The translations under genes and the position numbers were made by a program. A stretch of 25,612 nt of DNA, taken from the NCBI GenBank assembly GCA_934525845.1, contig CAKSZS010000034.1, positions 1-25,612 on the forward strand. The letters are read 5' to 3'. Positions 15,843 through 24,133 of the stretch are shown in pieces. This DNA is from an uncultured Faecalibacterium sp. GTDB lineage: Bacteria > Bacillota > Clostridia > Oscillospirales > Ruminococcaceae. Within the stretch, counting starts at the first letter, position 1; each line of letters starts with the position of its first letter. The notes under the pieces are model-generated. The model was not told where the DNA came from and did no database searches. It was given only the letters and a program-made list of their open reading frames with translations.

Positions 15843-15857
15843 GGGGAGTAATTGAAT

Positions 15858-17501
15858 ATGAGAAAGATCACGCGTCGTTCGTTCCTGCAGGCCGCAGGCA
15901 TGGCCGGTCTGGCAGCCGGTATGATGAGCGTTATGAGCGGATGCGGCGGCGGTTCCGCTTCCACGGCAGCTTCCGGCAGTGCGGCAGCTTCCAGTGAAGC
16001 AGCCGCCGATGTGGATTTGAGCAAGATCAAGGATACCATTCACATGGCCGTCTCGCAGGAAGCTTCCAGCTACGATGTGCACAAGACCACGACCCTGATC
16101 GCCCGGCAGGTGTTTGCCGGCACCGTGTGGGAAAAGCTGGTCACTCTGAATGCCAATTCTGAGGTCATCCCGGAGCTGTGCTCCAGCTACGAGATGAGCG
16201 AGGATGCCTGCACCTTCACCTTCCATCTGCGCGAGGGGGTCAAGTTCCACGATGGCAGCACCCTGAGCGCCGAAGATGTGGTGGCCAGCCTGAACCGCTG
16301 GATCGATGCATACAGCAATGCCGCCGCCATGGTGGGCGAAGGCCGCTTTGAGGCTGTGGACGATCTGACCGTGGCCATTACCTGTTCTGCCCCGGCTCTG
16401 ACCCTGCCGGACATGATGGCCGGTGCAGCACAGCCTGCCATCATCACCACCGCAGCCTGTTGTACGGATGAGGATGCCAACGGTTACCTGAACCAGTACA
16501 TCGGCACCGGCCCGTACAAGTTTGTGGAATGGAAGCAGGACCAGTACATCAAGCTGGAAAAGTTTGAGGACTACTGCCCCTATTATCTGGAAGGCACCAC
16601 CGAAGAAAAAATGGATGGCTGGGGCGGCTACAAGCACGCCTACACCAAGACCCTTTACATCGATAAGGTGGCCGAGACTGCCACCCGCGTGGCGGGCCTG
16701 CAGTCTGGTGATTACGATGTGATCTGGGGCGTTGGCAGTGAGAACACCCCCATGGTGGAAGCCGATCCGAATCTGACCCTGATGAGCGAGCAGGCCGGTA
16801 CCCTGTGCATGGTGTTCAACAAGGACCCCATCAGCATTGCCAGCAACAACGATATCCGCCGCGCCGTGAATGCAGTGGCCAACTGTGCGGACCTGATGGC
16901 CTCGGCCTTTGGCACGGATTACGATCTGGGCAGCTGCTACATGGATGACCTGAACGCCTATTGGGTAACGGATGCCGGCAAGGAAAACTATAACCTCTGC
17001 GATGCGGACAAGGCAAAGGCCTATCTGGAAAGCGCAGGCTACAACGGCGAGACCTTTACCATTCTGGCGCCTACCCTGAACAACTACAACAACATTGGTC
17101 TGGTGCTGCAGGAAGAACTCAAGAGCATTGGAATGAACGCCGAGCTTACCACCGTCGACTGGGCCACCTTTATGGAATACCGCAAGGATCCCAGCGTGTT
17201 CGATATTTACATTACCAGCTTTGCTTCCGTGCCGCTGCCCAGTCTGAAGGCGTATTACGGCCCCAGCTATCCCGGCTGGACGGACGATGCAAAAACGGCA
17301 GAGCTGTTGGAAGAATTCAATGCCGCTACCACCCGGGACGATGCCCTTTCCATCTGGAAGGATCTGCAGGAGTACAGCTGGGACTATCTGCCCTGCATCA
17401 GCGCGGGACACTACCATGTTGCATATGCCTGCTCGTCCAAGGTGCATGGCCTGTATATGGGCAACGGCATCTATCTGTGGAACGCCTACGCAGAAGCTTA
17501 A
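15858..17501 (+). CDS. dppA: Peptide ABC transporter substrate-binding lipoprotein
   Basis: A 547-residue family-5 solute-binding protein that captures peptides (or related compounds) outside the cell for the permease encoded downstream. The N-terminus has a twin-arginine pattern (ITRRSFLQAAG) and a lipobox MSGC with the lipidated cysteine at residue 29, followed by a Gly/Ser/Ala-rich tether. The FTFHLREGVKFHDGSTLSAEDVVASLNRW block near residue 115 is diagnostic of the family. The ATG at 15858 is preceded by GAGGGGAG nine bases away; a TTG two codons upstream in frame is less likely. An internal terminator follows, so this gene should be expressed above the permease genes. Ligand class (dipeptide, oligopeptide or nickel complex) is uncertain; the peptidases in the operon favour peptides. 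Confidence 0.94.
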   Translation: MRKITRRSFLQAAGMAGLAAGMMSVMSGCGGGSASTAASGSAAASSEAAADVDLSKIKDTIHMAVSQEASSYDVHKTTTLIARQVFAGTVWEKLVTLNANSEVIPELCSSYEMSEDACTFTFHLREGVKFHDGSTLSAEDVVASLNRWIDAYSNAAAMVGEGRFEAVDDLTVAITCSAPALTLPDMMAGAAQPAIITTAACCTDEDANGYLNQYIGTGPYKFVEWKQDQYIKLEKFEDYCPYYLEGTTEEKMDGWGGYKHAYTKTLYIDKVAETATRVAGLQSGDYDVIWGVGSENTPMVEADPNLTLMSEQAGTLCMVFNKDPISIASNNDIRRAVNAVANCADLMASAFGTDYDLGSCYMDDLNAYWVTDAGKENYNLCDADKAKAYLESAGYNGETFTILAPTLNNYNNIGLVLQEELKSIGMNAELTTVDWATFMEYRKDPSVFDIYITSFASVPLPSLKAYYGPSYPGWTDDAKTAELLEEFNAATTRDDALSIWKDLQEYSWDYLPCISAGHYHVAYACSSKVHGLYMGNGIYLWNAYAEA

Positions 17502-17520
17502 ACCTTTGCGCACTGCCCAA

Positions 17521-17567
17521 AGGATGCCGGCCGGAACCGGAAGGGTTCGCGGTACGGCATCCTTTTT
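17521..17567 (+). terminator. Internal terminator between dppA and dppB
   Basis: AGGATGCCG (17521-17529) pairs with CGGCATCCT (17555-17563), with further pairing inside, and is followed by five T residues. As no other promoter is obvious before dppB, partial read-through is expected, giving more binding protein than permease. Confidence 0.8.
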
Positions 17568-17630
17568 GCCGCCGGATCCCGTCCGGCGCTGGGGCGCTGG
17601 AAAGAAATAGCATCCAAAAGGAGAATGGTC

Positions 17631-18572
17631 ATGAAAAAGTATATCCTGAAACGGCTTTTGTCGGTGCTGCCCATTCTGTTCATTGTCTCGGTGGTGGTGT
17701 TCACTCTGGTGCATCTGGCCCCCGGTGGACCGGCGGCTGCCATGCTGGGCAGTGATGCAACCATGGAGGACATTGCTGCACTGGAAGAACAGATGGGCCT
17801 GAATGACCCGCTTTACATTCAATATTTCCGCTGGATGGGCAGCGTGTTCCACGGCAACCTTGGCACCAGCACCACCGGTGACACGGTGACAAACATGATC
17901 CGCGACCATTTTCTGCCCACCATCAATCTGGCTCTGTATGCCATGGTCATCAGCCTGCTGATCGCGCTGCCGCTTGGTATGCTGGCAGCACGCAAGCGCG
18001 GCACGCTGGTGGACAGCATCGTGTCCGTGCTGGCGCTGGCCGGCGTGTCGGTGCCAAGTTTTCTGCTGGGCCTGGGGCTGATGATGCTGTTTGCGGTCAA
18101 TCTGCGGTGGCTGCCTGTCTCCGGCTATGTGCCGTGGGCCGGCGGGGCGCTGGCCCACCTGCGCTCCATTACCATGCCGGCGGTGGCACTGGGCTTTATG
18201 TACACGGCCCTGATGATGCGCATGACCCGCTCCAGTATGCTGGAGGTGCTGAACAGCGACTATATCAAAATGGCCAAGGCCAAAGGCGTGAGTGAAGCTG
18301 CCCTTGTGGGCAAGCACGCCTTCCGCAATGCCATGGTCAATGTTGTCACGGTCATCGGGCAGAGCTTTATCGGTGCGCTGTCCGGCGCAGCCGTTGTGGA
18401 AACGGTGTTCGGCGTACCGGGTCTGGGCCAGCTGATCGTCAACTCCATTGGCCGGCGTGACTACGAGGTGATCCAGGCGGTGGTGCTGCTGGTGGCGGTG
18501 ATCAACGTGCTCATCAACCTGATCACCGACCTGCTGTATGGCCTGATTGATCCGCGCATCCGCGTGAGCTGA
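17631..18572 (+). CDS. dppB: Peptide ABC transporter permease, DppB type
   Basis: A 313-residue inner permease subunit with about six membrane segments. It opens with the family-typical YILKRLLSVLPILFIVSVVVFTLVHLAPGGPA and has the loop that docks the ATPase (EAALVGKHAFRNAMVNVVTVIG, about residues 222-245), ending in LITDLLYGLIDPRIRVS. The start at 17631 has AAGGAG seven bases upstream; an ATG two codons earlier sits on the ribosome site and is rejected. dppC follows after 16 bases. Confidence 0.95.
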   Translation: MKKYILKRLLSVLPILFIVSVVVFTLVHLAPGGPAAAMLGSDATMEDIAALEEQMGLNDPLYIQYFRWMGSVFHGNLGTSTTGDTVTNMIRDHFLPTINLALYAMVISLLIALPLGMLAARKRGTLVDSIVSVLALAGVSVPSFLLGLGLMMLFAVNLRWLPVSGYVPWAGGALAHLRSITMPAVALGFMYTALMMRMTRSSMLEVLNSDYIKMAKAKGVSEAALVGKHAFRNAMVNVVTVIGQSFIGALSGAAVVETVFGVPGLGQLIVNSIGRRDYEVIQAVVLLVAVINVLINLITDLLYGLIDPRIRVS

Positions 18573-18588
18573 ATGGAGGAGACAGAGA

Positions 18589-19497
18589 ATGGAAGCAACA
18601 AAAACCTATCCTGTGGGGACCGAAGATCTTGGCGCCCTGCGCAGGCGGCTGGAAAAGGAACAGCGGGAGCTGCGCATCCATGCGTTTCTCAAGAACAAAG
18701 CCTCGGTGGCGGGTCTTGTGCTGGTGCTGCTGATGGTGGTCATTGCACTGGCTGCACCGCTGCTCACCGGCCTTTCCGGCACGGACCCCTATACGAATGT
18801 CGTATCCCAGCGGCTGCAGGCCCCCAGTGCGGAGCACTGGTTCGGCACCGATGATCTGGGCCGCGATGTGTTTGCCCGCGTTATCTACGGCACCCGCATC
18901 TCGCTGTTCGTGGGGTTTTCGGTCAGTGTGCTGGCCGGTGCAGCGGGCCTGCTGATCGGACTGTACTCCTGCTATAACAAGGTACTGGATGCCGTACTCA
19001 TGCGCATCTGCGACGGCCTGAAGGCCATTCCCTCCACACTGCTGGCCATCTGCCTGATGGCGGTGCTTGGCCCCAGCATCCGAAACGTGATCATCAGCCT
19101 GTCGGTGGTCAGCACCCCCAGCATGGCCCGTATGGTGCGCTCGGCGGCGCTTTCTGCCCGGGAGCAGACCTATGTGGAAGCGATGACCTGCCTTGGCGCA
19201 GCGCCCAGCCACATTTTGTGGCGGCACATCATGCCCAACACCCTTTCTCCGGTGATCGTGCAGATGACCTTCGTGTTTGCAAGCGCCATCATCACGGAAG
19301 CCGCACTGAGCTTTCTGGGTGCAGGCGTGCCGGTGCCGGAGCCAAGCTGGGGCAGCGTCTTAAGCCAGGGCCGCACCTACATTTATACCGCTTGGTGGCT
19401 GATTTTGTATCCGGGCCTGTTCACCGCCGTCTCGGTGCTGGGCTTTAACCTGTTCGGTGACGGCGTGCGGGATCTGCTGGACCCGCTGGCACATTAA
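18589..19497 (+). CDS. dppC: Peptide ABC transporter permease, DppC type
   Basis: A 302-residue second permease subunit. A hydrophilic N-terminal arm of about 40 residues precedes the first helix, then the signature HWFGTDDLGRDVFARVIYGTR near residue 83-103, and the ATPase-docking loop YVEAMTCLGAAPSHILWRHIMPN near 195-220. It ends in FNLFGDGVRDLLDP, typical of DppC/OppC. The start follows GGAGGAG by several bases. It pairs with DppB to form the membrane channel. Confidence 0.95.
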   Translation: MEATKTYPVGTEDLGALRRRLEKEQRELRIHAFLKNKASVAGLVLVLLMVVIALAAPLLTGLSGTDPYTNVVSQRLQAPSAEHWFGTDDLGRDVFARVIYGTRISLFVGFSVSVLAGAAGLLIGLYSCYNKVLDAVLMRICDGLKAIPSTLLAICLMAVLGPSIRNVIISLSVVSTPSMARMVRSAALSAREQTYVEAMTCLGAAPSHILWRHIMPNTLSPVIVQMTFVFASAIITEAALSFLGAGVPVPEPSWGSVLSQGRTYIYTAWWLILYPGLFTAVSVLGFNLFGDGVRDLLDPLAH

Positions 19498-19510
19498 GGA
19501 GGGAAAAACG

Positions 19511-20500
19511 ATGACGGAACAAAAAGACACCCTGCGCGTGGACTCCCTCTCCACCAGCTTCCGCACCGAGCGCGGCATCCTGAAAGCCGTGGACGGCGTG
19601 AGCTTTACGGTGGGCAAAGGCGAGATCCTTGGTCTGGTGGGCGAATCCGGCTGCGGCAAAAGCGTGACCAGCCAGAGCATCCTGCGCCTGTACGATGAGA
19701 AATACACGGCAAAGTACGAGGGCCATATCTATCTGGACGGCACCGATCTGCTGGCACTTTCGCCCAGGGAAATGCGCAAGATGCGGGGCAGCCGCATCTC
19801 CATGATCTTTCAGGACGCCCTTTCCAGCCTGAATCCGGTGTTCACGGTGGGCGACCAGATCTGTGAGCCGCTGATGATCCATCAGGGCCTCAGCCGCAGA
19901 CAAGCCATGGAAAAAGCCGTGGAACTGCTCAAGCTGGTCAATATTCCGGCGCCGGAACGCCGGGTGCAGCAGTACCCGCACGAGCTGTCCGGCGGTATGC
20001 GGCAGCGCGTGATGATCGCCATTGCACTGGCCTGCAAGCCGGAACTGCTGATCGCCGACGAGCCGACCACCGCACTGGATGTGACGGTGCAGGCACAGAT
20101 CATGGACCTTATCAAGGAGCTGAATCAGAAGCTGGGCATGAGCGTGATACTCATCACCCATGACCTCGGCGTGGTGGCGGAAACCTGTGACCGGGTGGCC
20201 GTGATGTATCTGGGCCAGATCGTGGAACAGGCCGACAAATATACCATTTTTGATGATCCGCGCCATCCCTACACATGGGGTCTGATCCACTCCATCCCGC
20301 AGCTGGATGGGGACCGCACAAAGCCCCTGTACTCCGTGGAAGGCATGGTGCCGCTGCTGAACCAGGTGCCGCAGGGCTGCTGCCGCTTTGCAGAGCGCTG
20401 TCCCAAGGCAGCGGCGCACTGCCGTTCCGCTATGCCGGAGCTGCAGGAAGTGACGCCGGGACATTGGGTGCGCTGCTGGATGTGCGCCGGGGAGGAATGA
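19511..20500 (+). CDS. dppD: Peptide ABC transporter ATPase, DppD type
   Basis: A 329-residue ATPase with Walker A GESGCGKS (about residues 42-49), the Q-loop FQDALSSLNPVF, the signature LSGGMRQRV, Walker B LLIADEPTTALD and the switch histidine ILITHD. After residue about 235 comes the peptide-transporter C-terminal extension, with the cysteines of CCRFAERCPKAAAHC, which in DppD/OppD proteins can bind an iron-sulfur cluster. The start at 19511 follows AGGAGGG; the longer frame reaching back into dppC is rejected. Confidence 0.95.
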   Translation: MTEQKDTLRVDSLSTSFRTERGILKAVDGVSFTVGKGEILGLVGESGCGKSVTSQSILRLYDEKYTAKYEGHIYLDGTDLLALSPREMRKMRGSRISMIFQDALSSLNPVFTVGDQICEPLMIHQGLSRRQAMEKAVELLKLVNIPAPERRVQQYPHELSGGMRQRVMIAIALACKPELLIADEPTTALDVTVQAQIMDLIKELNQKLGMSVILITHDLGVVAETCDRVAVMYLGQIVEQADKYTIFDDPRHPYTWGLIHSIPQLDGDRTKPLYSVEGMVPLLNQVPQGCCRFAERCPKAAAHCRSAMPELQEVTPGHWVRCWMCAGEE

Positions 20501-20503
20501 GCC

Positions 20504-21499
20504 ATGAGTGATACAGAAAAAGTCGTCATCCGCGCCGAGAACGTGCGCACCTATTTCCCGGTACGGGACACGCTGGGCCGGGTGGTAAATCAGGTCAAGG
20601 CCGTGGACGGCATCAGCATGGAAGTGCATAAAGGCGAGATCTATGGTCTGGTGGGCGAAAGCGGCTGCGGCAAATCCACCTTTGGCCGCACCCTCATCCG
20701 TCTGCTGGAACCTACGGACGGCAGGCTGGAACTTCTGGGCGAGGACGTGACCCACACCAGCATGAAGGCGCTGCGGCCTTTCCGCAGCAAGGTGCAGATG
20801 ATCTTTCAGGACCCGTATACCAGCTTGAATCCCCGCAAGCGTGTGGGCGAGATCCTGATGGAAGTGCTGGAGATCCACGGTGAAAAGGACCGCGACAAGC
20901 GTATGCGTATCGCGCTGGAAACGCTGCACAAGGTGGGCCTGCGGCCGGAGCATTTCTATCGTTATCCGCACGAATTTTCCGGTGGCCAGCGTCAGCGCGT
21001 GGGCATTGCCCGTGCCCTGATCCTGCAGCCGGAGCTGATCGTGTGTGATGAGCCGGTGTCTGCACTGGATGTGTCCATTCAGGCGCAGGTCATCAACCTG
21101 CTCCGGCAGCTGCGGGACGAAAACGATCTGAGCTATGTGTTCATCGCCCACGACATGAGCGTGGTGCGTTACATCTCGGACCGCATCGGCGTGATGTACC
21201 TGGGTCATCTGGTGGAGGAAGCCCCCACGGATGAACTGTTCGCACACCCCATGCATCCCTACACGGAAGCATTGCTGAGTGCTGTGCCGGACACGAACCC
21301 TCATGCCGCTGCTCACCGCATCCACCTGCAGGGTGAGATCCCTTCTCCCATCGATCCGCCCAGGGGATGCGTGTTCCACACCCGTTGTCCCTACGCGACC
21401 GAGGCCTGCGGACAGATCGCACCGCAGATCCGGGAAGTGGCACCGGGCCATCGGGCAGCCTGCCTGAAGTACGACAGGCCCGAGGCCATGAAGGTCTGA
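20504..21499 (+). CDS. dppF: Peptide ABC transporter ATPase, DppF type
   Basis: A 331-residue second ATPase that pairs with DppD. Walker A GESGCGKST, the Q-loop FQDPYTSLNPRKRV, signature FSGGQRQRV, Walker B LIVCDEPVSALD and FIAHD are all intact. The C-terminal extension has CVFHTRCPYATEAC. It starts three bases after dppD, with its GGGGAGG ribosome site inside the end of dppD, so the two ATPases are translationally linked. Confidence 0.95.
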   Translation: MSDTEKVVIRAENVRTYFPVRDTLGRVVNQVKAVDGISMEVHKGEIYGLVGESGCGKSTFGRTLIRLLEPTDGRLELLGEDVTHTSMKALRPFRSKVQMIFQDPYTSLNPRKRVGEILMEVLEIHGEKDRDKRMRIALETLHKVGLRPEHFYRYPHEFSGGQRQRVGIARALILQPELIVCDEPVSALDVSIQAQVINLLRQLRDENDLSYVFIAHDMSVVRYISDRIGVMYLGHLVEEAPTDELFAHPMHPYTEALLSAVPDTNPHAAAHRIHLQGEIPSPIDPPRGCVFHTRCPYATEACGQIAPQIREVAPGHRAACLKYDRPEAMKV

Positions 21500-21522
21500 G
21501 GATGCAGAAAGGAAATGCAGTT

Positions 21523-22668
21523 ATGAAACAGGAGATCCTGGACTATATTGAAGCACATCGGCAGTACGGCTATGACCTGCTGGCCGAGCTTGGGCAGATC
21601 CCGGCCCCCAGCAACCATGAGGAAAAACGGGCACAGTTCGTGTGCGGCTGGTTCCACAAAAATGGCGCACCGCAGGCGTTCATCGACGAGGCGCTTAACG
21701 TGGTCTGCCCCATCGGCGTGACCGAAACCAATCCCGTGACGGTGTTTATGGCACATCTGGATGTGGTATTTCCGGATACGACGCCTCTGCCGCTGAAGGT
21801 GCAGGATGGCCGGATGTGCTGTCCCGGCATTGGCGACGATACCGCCAATCTGGCGGCTCTGCTGCTGACGGCAAAGTATGTGCTGGAACAGGGGCTGCAG
21901 CCGGTGGACGGCAAAGGCTTTTTGTTCGTGGCCAATGCCGGCGAAGAAGGTCTTGGCAACCTGAAGGGCAGCCGGAAGATCTGTGAGAGCTATGCCGGGC
22001 GCATTGTGGAGTTCTGCTCCTTTGACGGTTATTTTGCCGGGTTGACCCGCGATGCTGTGGGCAGTGAACGTTACCGTGTGGAGGTGCGCACCGAGGGCGG
22101 GCACAGCTTTGGCTGCTTTGGCAACCGCAATGCCATCGCCTACCTTTCCAGCATGATCGACACCCTGTATGAACTGAAACCGCCGGTGAGCAAGACCCGC
22201 ACGACCTATAATGTGGGCACCATCAAGGGCGGCACCAGCGTGAACACCATTGCCCAGCAGGCGGAGATGCTGTACGAATACCGCAGCGACAGTGCTGCGG
22301 ATCTGGACTTCATGCGCCGCCATTTCAATGCTGTTGTGGAAGCCTACCGCACCAAGGGCATCACGGTGCAGGTGGAACTGCTGGGGCAGCGGCCCTGCAG
22401 CGGCGATGTGGATCCCGAAAAGCTGGAAGCACTGAGCCGTCGCGTTGGCGGTGCTGTCGCTGCTTACAGCGGTGTGACCCCCGCGGTGATGGCCGGCAGC
22501 ACCGACTGCAACATCCCGCTTTCGCTGGGCATCCCGGCGGTGTGCGTAGGCGCAGTGGACGGTGCCGGTGCCCACACCCGGGAAGAGTATGTGCTCATCG
22601 ACAGCCTTGTAAAAGGCTATCGCTGCGCATTTGCCTGCATTCTGCCGTATTTCGGCGTAGAGGAGTAA
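21523..22668 (+). CDS. M20-family metallopeptidase, PepT-like
   Basis: A 381-residue cytosolic peptidase of the two-zinc M20 clan. Probable metal ligands and catalytic residues are H78 and D80 in FMAHLDVVF, D105 in GIGDDTAN, the acid pair E141-E142 in NAGEEGLG, an aspartate near 168 (SFDGYF), and H351 in GAGAHTREEYV. The middle lid domain carries VRTEGGHSFGCFGNRNAI. The start at 21523 is preferred because AAAGGAA lies nine bases upstream; an ATG at 21502 is possible. Directly after the transporter genes, it should trim imported di- or tripeptides. Substrate length is not readable. Confidence 0.9.
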   Translation: MKQEILDYIEAHRQYGYDLLAELGQIPAPSNHEEKRAQFVCGWFHKNGAPQAFIDEALNVVCPIGVTETNPVTVFMAHLDVVFPDTTPLPLKVQDGRMCCPGIGDDTANLAALLLTAKYVLEQGLQPVDGKGFLFVANAGEEGLGNLKGSRKICESYAGRIVEFCSFDGYFAGLTRDAVGSERYRVEVRTEGGHSFGCFGNRNAIAYLSSMIDTLYELKPPVSKTRTTYNVGTIKGGTSVNTIAQQAEMLYEYRSDSAADLDFMRRHFNAVVEAYRTKGITVQVELLGQRPCSGDVDPEKLEALSRRVGGAVAAYSGVTPAVMAGSTDCNIPLSLGIPAVCVGAVDGAGAHTREEYVLIDSLVKGYRCAFACILPYFGVEE

Positions 22669-22674
22669 GCTGCT

Positions 22675-24120
22675 ATGGAATACGAAGATCTGAAGATCAT
22701 TGAGGAAAAGGCCGCTGCGCTGGGTGCTTTGGCGGACGGTGTGTGGGAGCATCCGGAAACAGCTTTTACAGAGTTCGTTTCCGCTGGTCTGCTGGCTGAT
22801 TTCCTGGAAAAAGAAGGCTTTGCCGTTACCCGCGGCGTGGCGGATATCCCCACCGCCTTTTCCGCCCGGTATGGCAGCGGCAGACCGGTCATCGGCCTGC
22901 TGGGTGAATTTGATGCCTTGAGCGGCCTGAGCCAGAAGGCCGGTGTGGCCCAGCCCTGCCCGCTGGAAGCAGGCGGCAACGGCCACGGCTGCGGGCACAA
23001 CTTGCTGGGTGTCGGCTCGCTGGCTGCGGCCCTGGCCGTCAAGCAGTATCTGCAGCGCACCGGGGCCTCCGGTACCGTGATCTACTATGGATGCCCCGGC
23101 GAGGAGGGCGGCAGCGGCAAGGCCTTTATGGCCCGCAGCGGCGTATTCGGGGAGCTGGACTGTGCCTTGAGCTGGCACCCCGCCGAAGTGACCAACGTGA
23201 TGCAGAGCACCACGCTGGCCAACATTCAGGTGTTGTATACCTTCGAGGGGATTGCTGCCCACGCTGCCGGCTGCCCGGAAAAGGGCCGCAGCGCACTGGA
23301 TGCCATGGAGCTGATGAATGTGGGCACCAATTTTTTGCGGGAGCACATGATCGATGCAGCGCGCATCCATTATGCCATCATTGATGGCGGCGGCATCTCA
23401 CCCAACGTGGTGCAGCCCCATGCCTCGGTGCTGTACCTCATCCGCGCCCCGCGCACCGAGCAGGCGCAGGAGCTGTACCGCCGGGTGAACCTGATCGCCC
23501 AGGGCATGGCCATGGCCACCGAGACCAAGGTGCACTGGGAGCTTATCAAGACCTGTGCAGAACTGATCCCAAACCTGCCGCTGGAGCAGCAGCTGGCCCA
23601 GTCCTTTGCCGAGATCCCGGCCCCGGAAGTAACGGATGAGGAGCTGGCTTTCCTGCGCAGCATCACAGCCAGCAGTACCTCTCCCAAAAGCGAGCTGCTG
23701 CAAAAGGCACTGGATCGGCTTGAGCGGCCGGAAAACCGCGCAGCCGTGGAGCAGCGCCTGGCCGAGGATTTCCACGGCCAGCCCCTGCCCTACGAGCCGA
23801 AGCTTGTGCCGCCTGTCGAGGGCGGTTCCACCGATGTGGGCGATGTAAGCTGGCAGTGCCCCACGGCGCAGATCCATACGGCCACCTGGGCACCCTCCAG
23901 CGGCGGCCATACTTGGCAGATCGTGGCGCAGGGCAAGAGTACCGTGGCCCACAAATATATGTGCTACTGCGGCAAGGTGCTGGGCCAGACGGCTATCCGC
24001 CTGCTGCAGCAGCCCCAGACACTGGCCCAGGCCCGTGCCGCCTGGGAAAAAGAGCTGGCCGGACGCAGCTATCTGCCGATTCCGCCGGAGGTAAAGCCCC
24101 GGGCCATCTCTTCGCTGTGA
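22675..24120 (+). CDS. abgB: M20 amidohydrolase, AbgB-like (p-aminobenzoyl-glutamate hydrolase subunit B type)
   Basis: A 481-residue amidohydrolase, the length I recall for Escherichia coli AbgB. Metal-binding motifs are GNGHGCGHN (C106, H108), GCPGEEGG (E143, E144) and LSWHPAEV (H168), and the C-terminal GGSTDVGDVSWQCPTAQI block is typical of the AbgB branch. Known members cleave p-aminobenzoyl-glutamate, a folate breakdown product; others act on different acylated amino acids. The start follows GAGGAG six bases after the previous gene. No AbgA partner is present, so a homomeric enzyme is likely. Together with the Dpp-type transporter it may salvage folate fragments or N-acyl amino acids from peptides. 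Confidence 0.88.
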   Translation: MEYEDLKIIEEKAAALGALADGVWEHPETAFTEFVSAGLLADFLEKEGFAVTRGVADIPTAFSARYGSGRPVIGLLGEFDALSGLSQKAGVAQPCPLEAGGNGHGCGHNLLGVGSLAAALAVKQYLQRTGASGTVIYYGCPGEEGGSGKAFMARSGVFGELDCALSWHPAEVTNVMQSTTLANIQVLYTFEGIAAHAAGCPEKGRSALDAMELMNVGTNFLREHMIDAARIHYAIIDGGGISPNVVQPHASVLYLIRAPRTEQAQELYRRVNLIAQGMAMATETKVHWELIKTCAELIPNLPLEQQLAQSFAEIPAPEVTDEELAFLRSITASSTSPKSELLQKALDRLERPENRAAVEQRLAEDFHGQPLPYEPKLVPPVEGGSTDVGDVSWQCPTAQIHTATWAPSSGGHTWQIVAQGKSTVAHKYMCYCGKVLGQTAIRLLQQPQTLAQARAAWEKELAGRSYLPIPPEVKPRAISSL

Positions 24121-24133
24121 AAGGAGCGCTGTT

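Larger units (their letters stand above)
15391..15857. other. Divergent control region between acetolactate synthase and the dpp operon
   Basis: This 467-base stretch holds outward-facing promoters for both units, a terminator-like hairpin in each leader and a small ORF in the plus-strand leader. The middle (about 15502-15660) is AT-rich with a short palindrome AAAGTTAACTTT near 15595-15606 and no convincing gene. I saw no T-box or other riboswitch signature that I recognise. Confidence 0.6.

Noticed and set aside
15789..18317. An 842-codon open frame on the minus strand
   Set aside because: Antisense shadow of dppA and dppB; His/Gln/Gly-rich product without any recognisable domain.
19445..21451. 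A 668-codon open frame on the minus strand
   Set aside because: Antisense shadow of the two ABC ATPases, whose motifs are intact on the plus strand.
21391..23370. A 659-codon open frame on the minus strand
   Set aside because: Antisense shadow of the two M20 genes.
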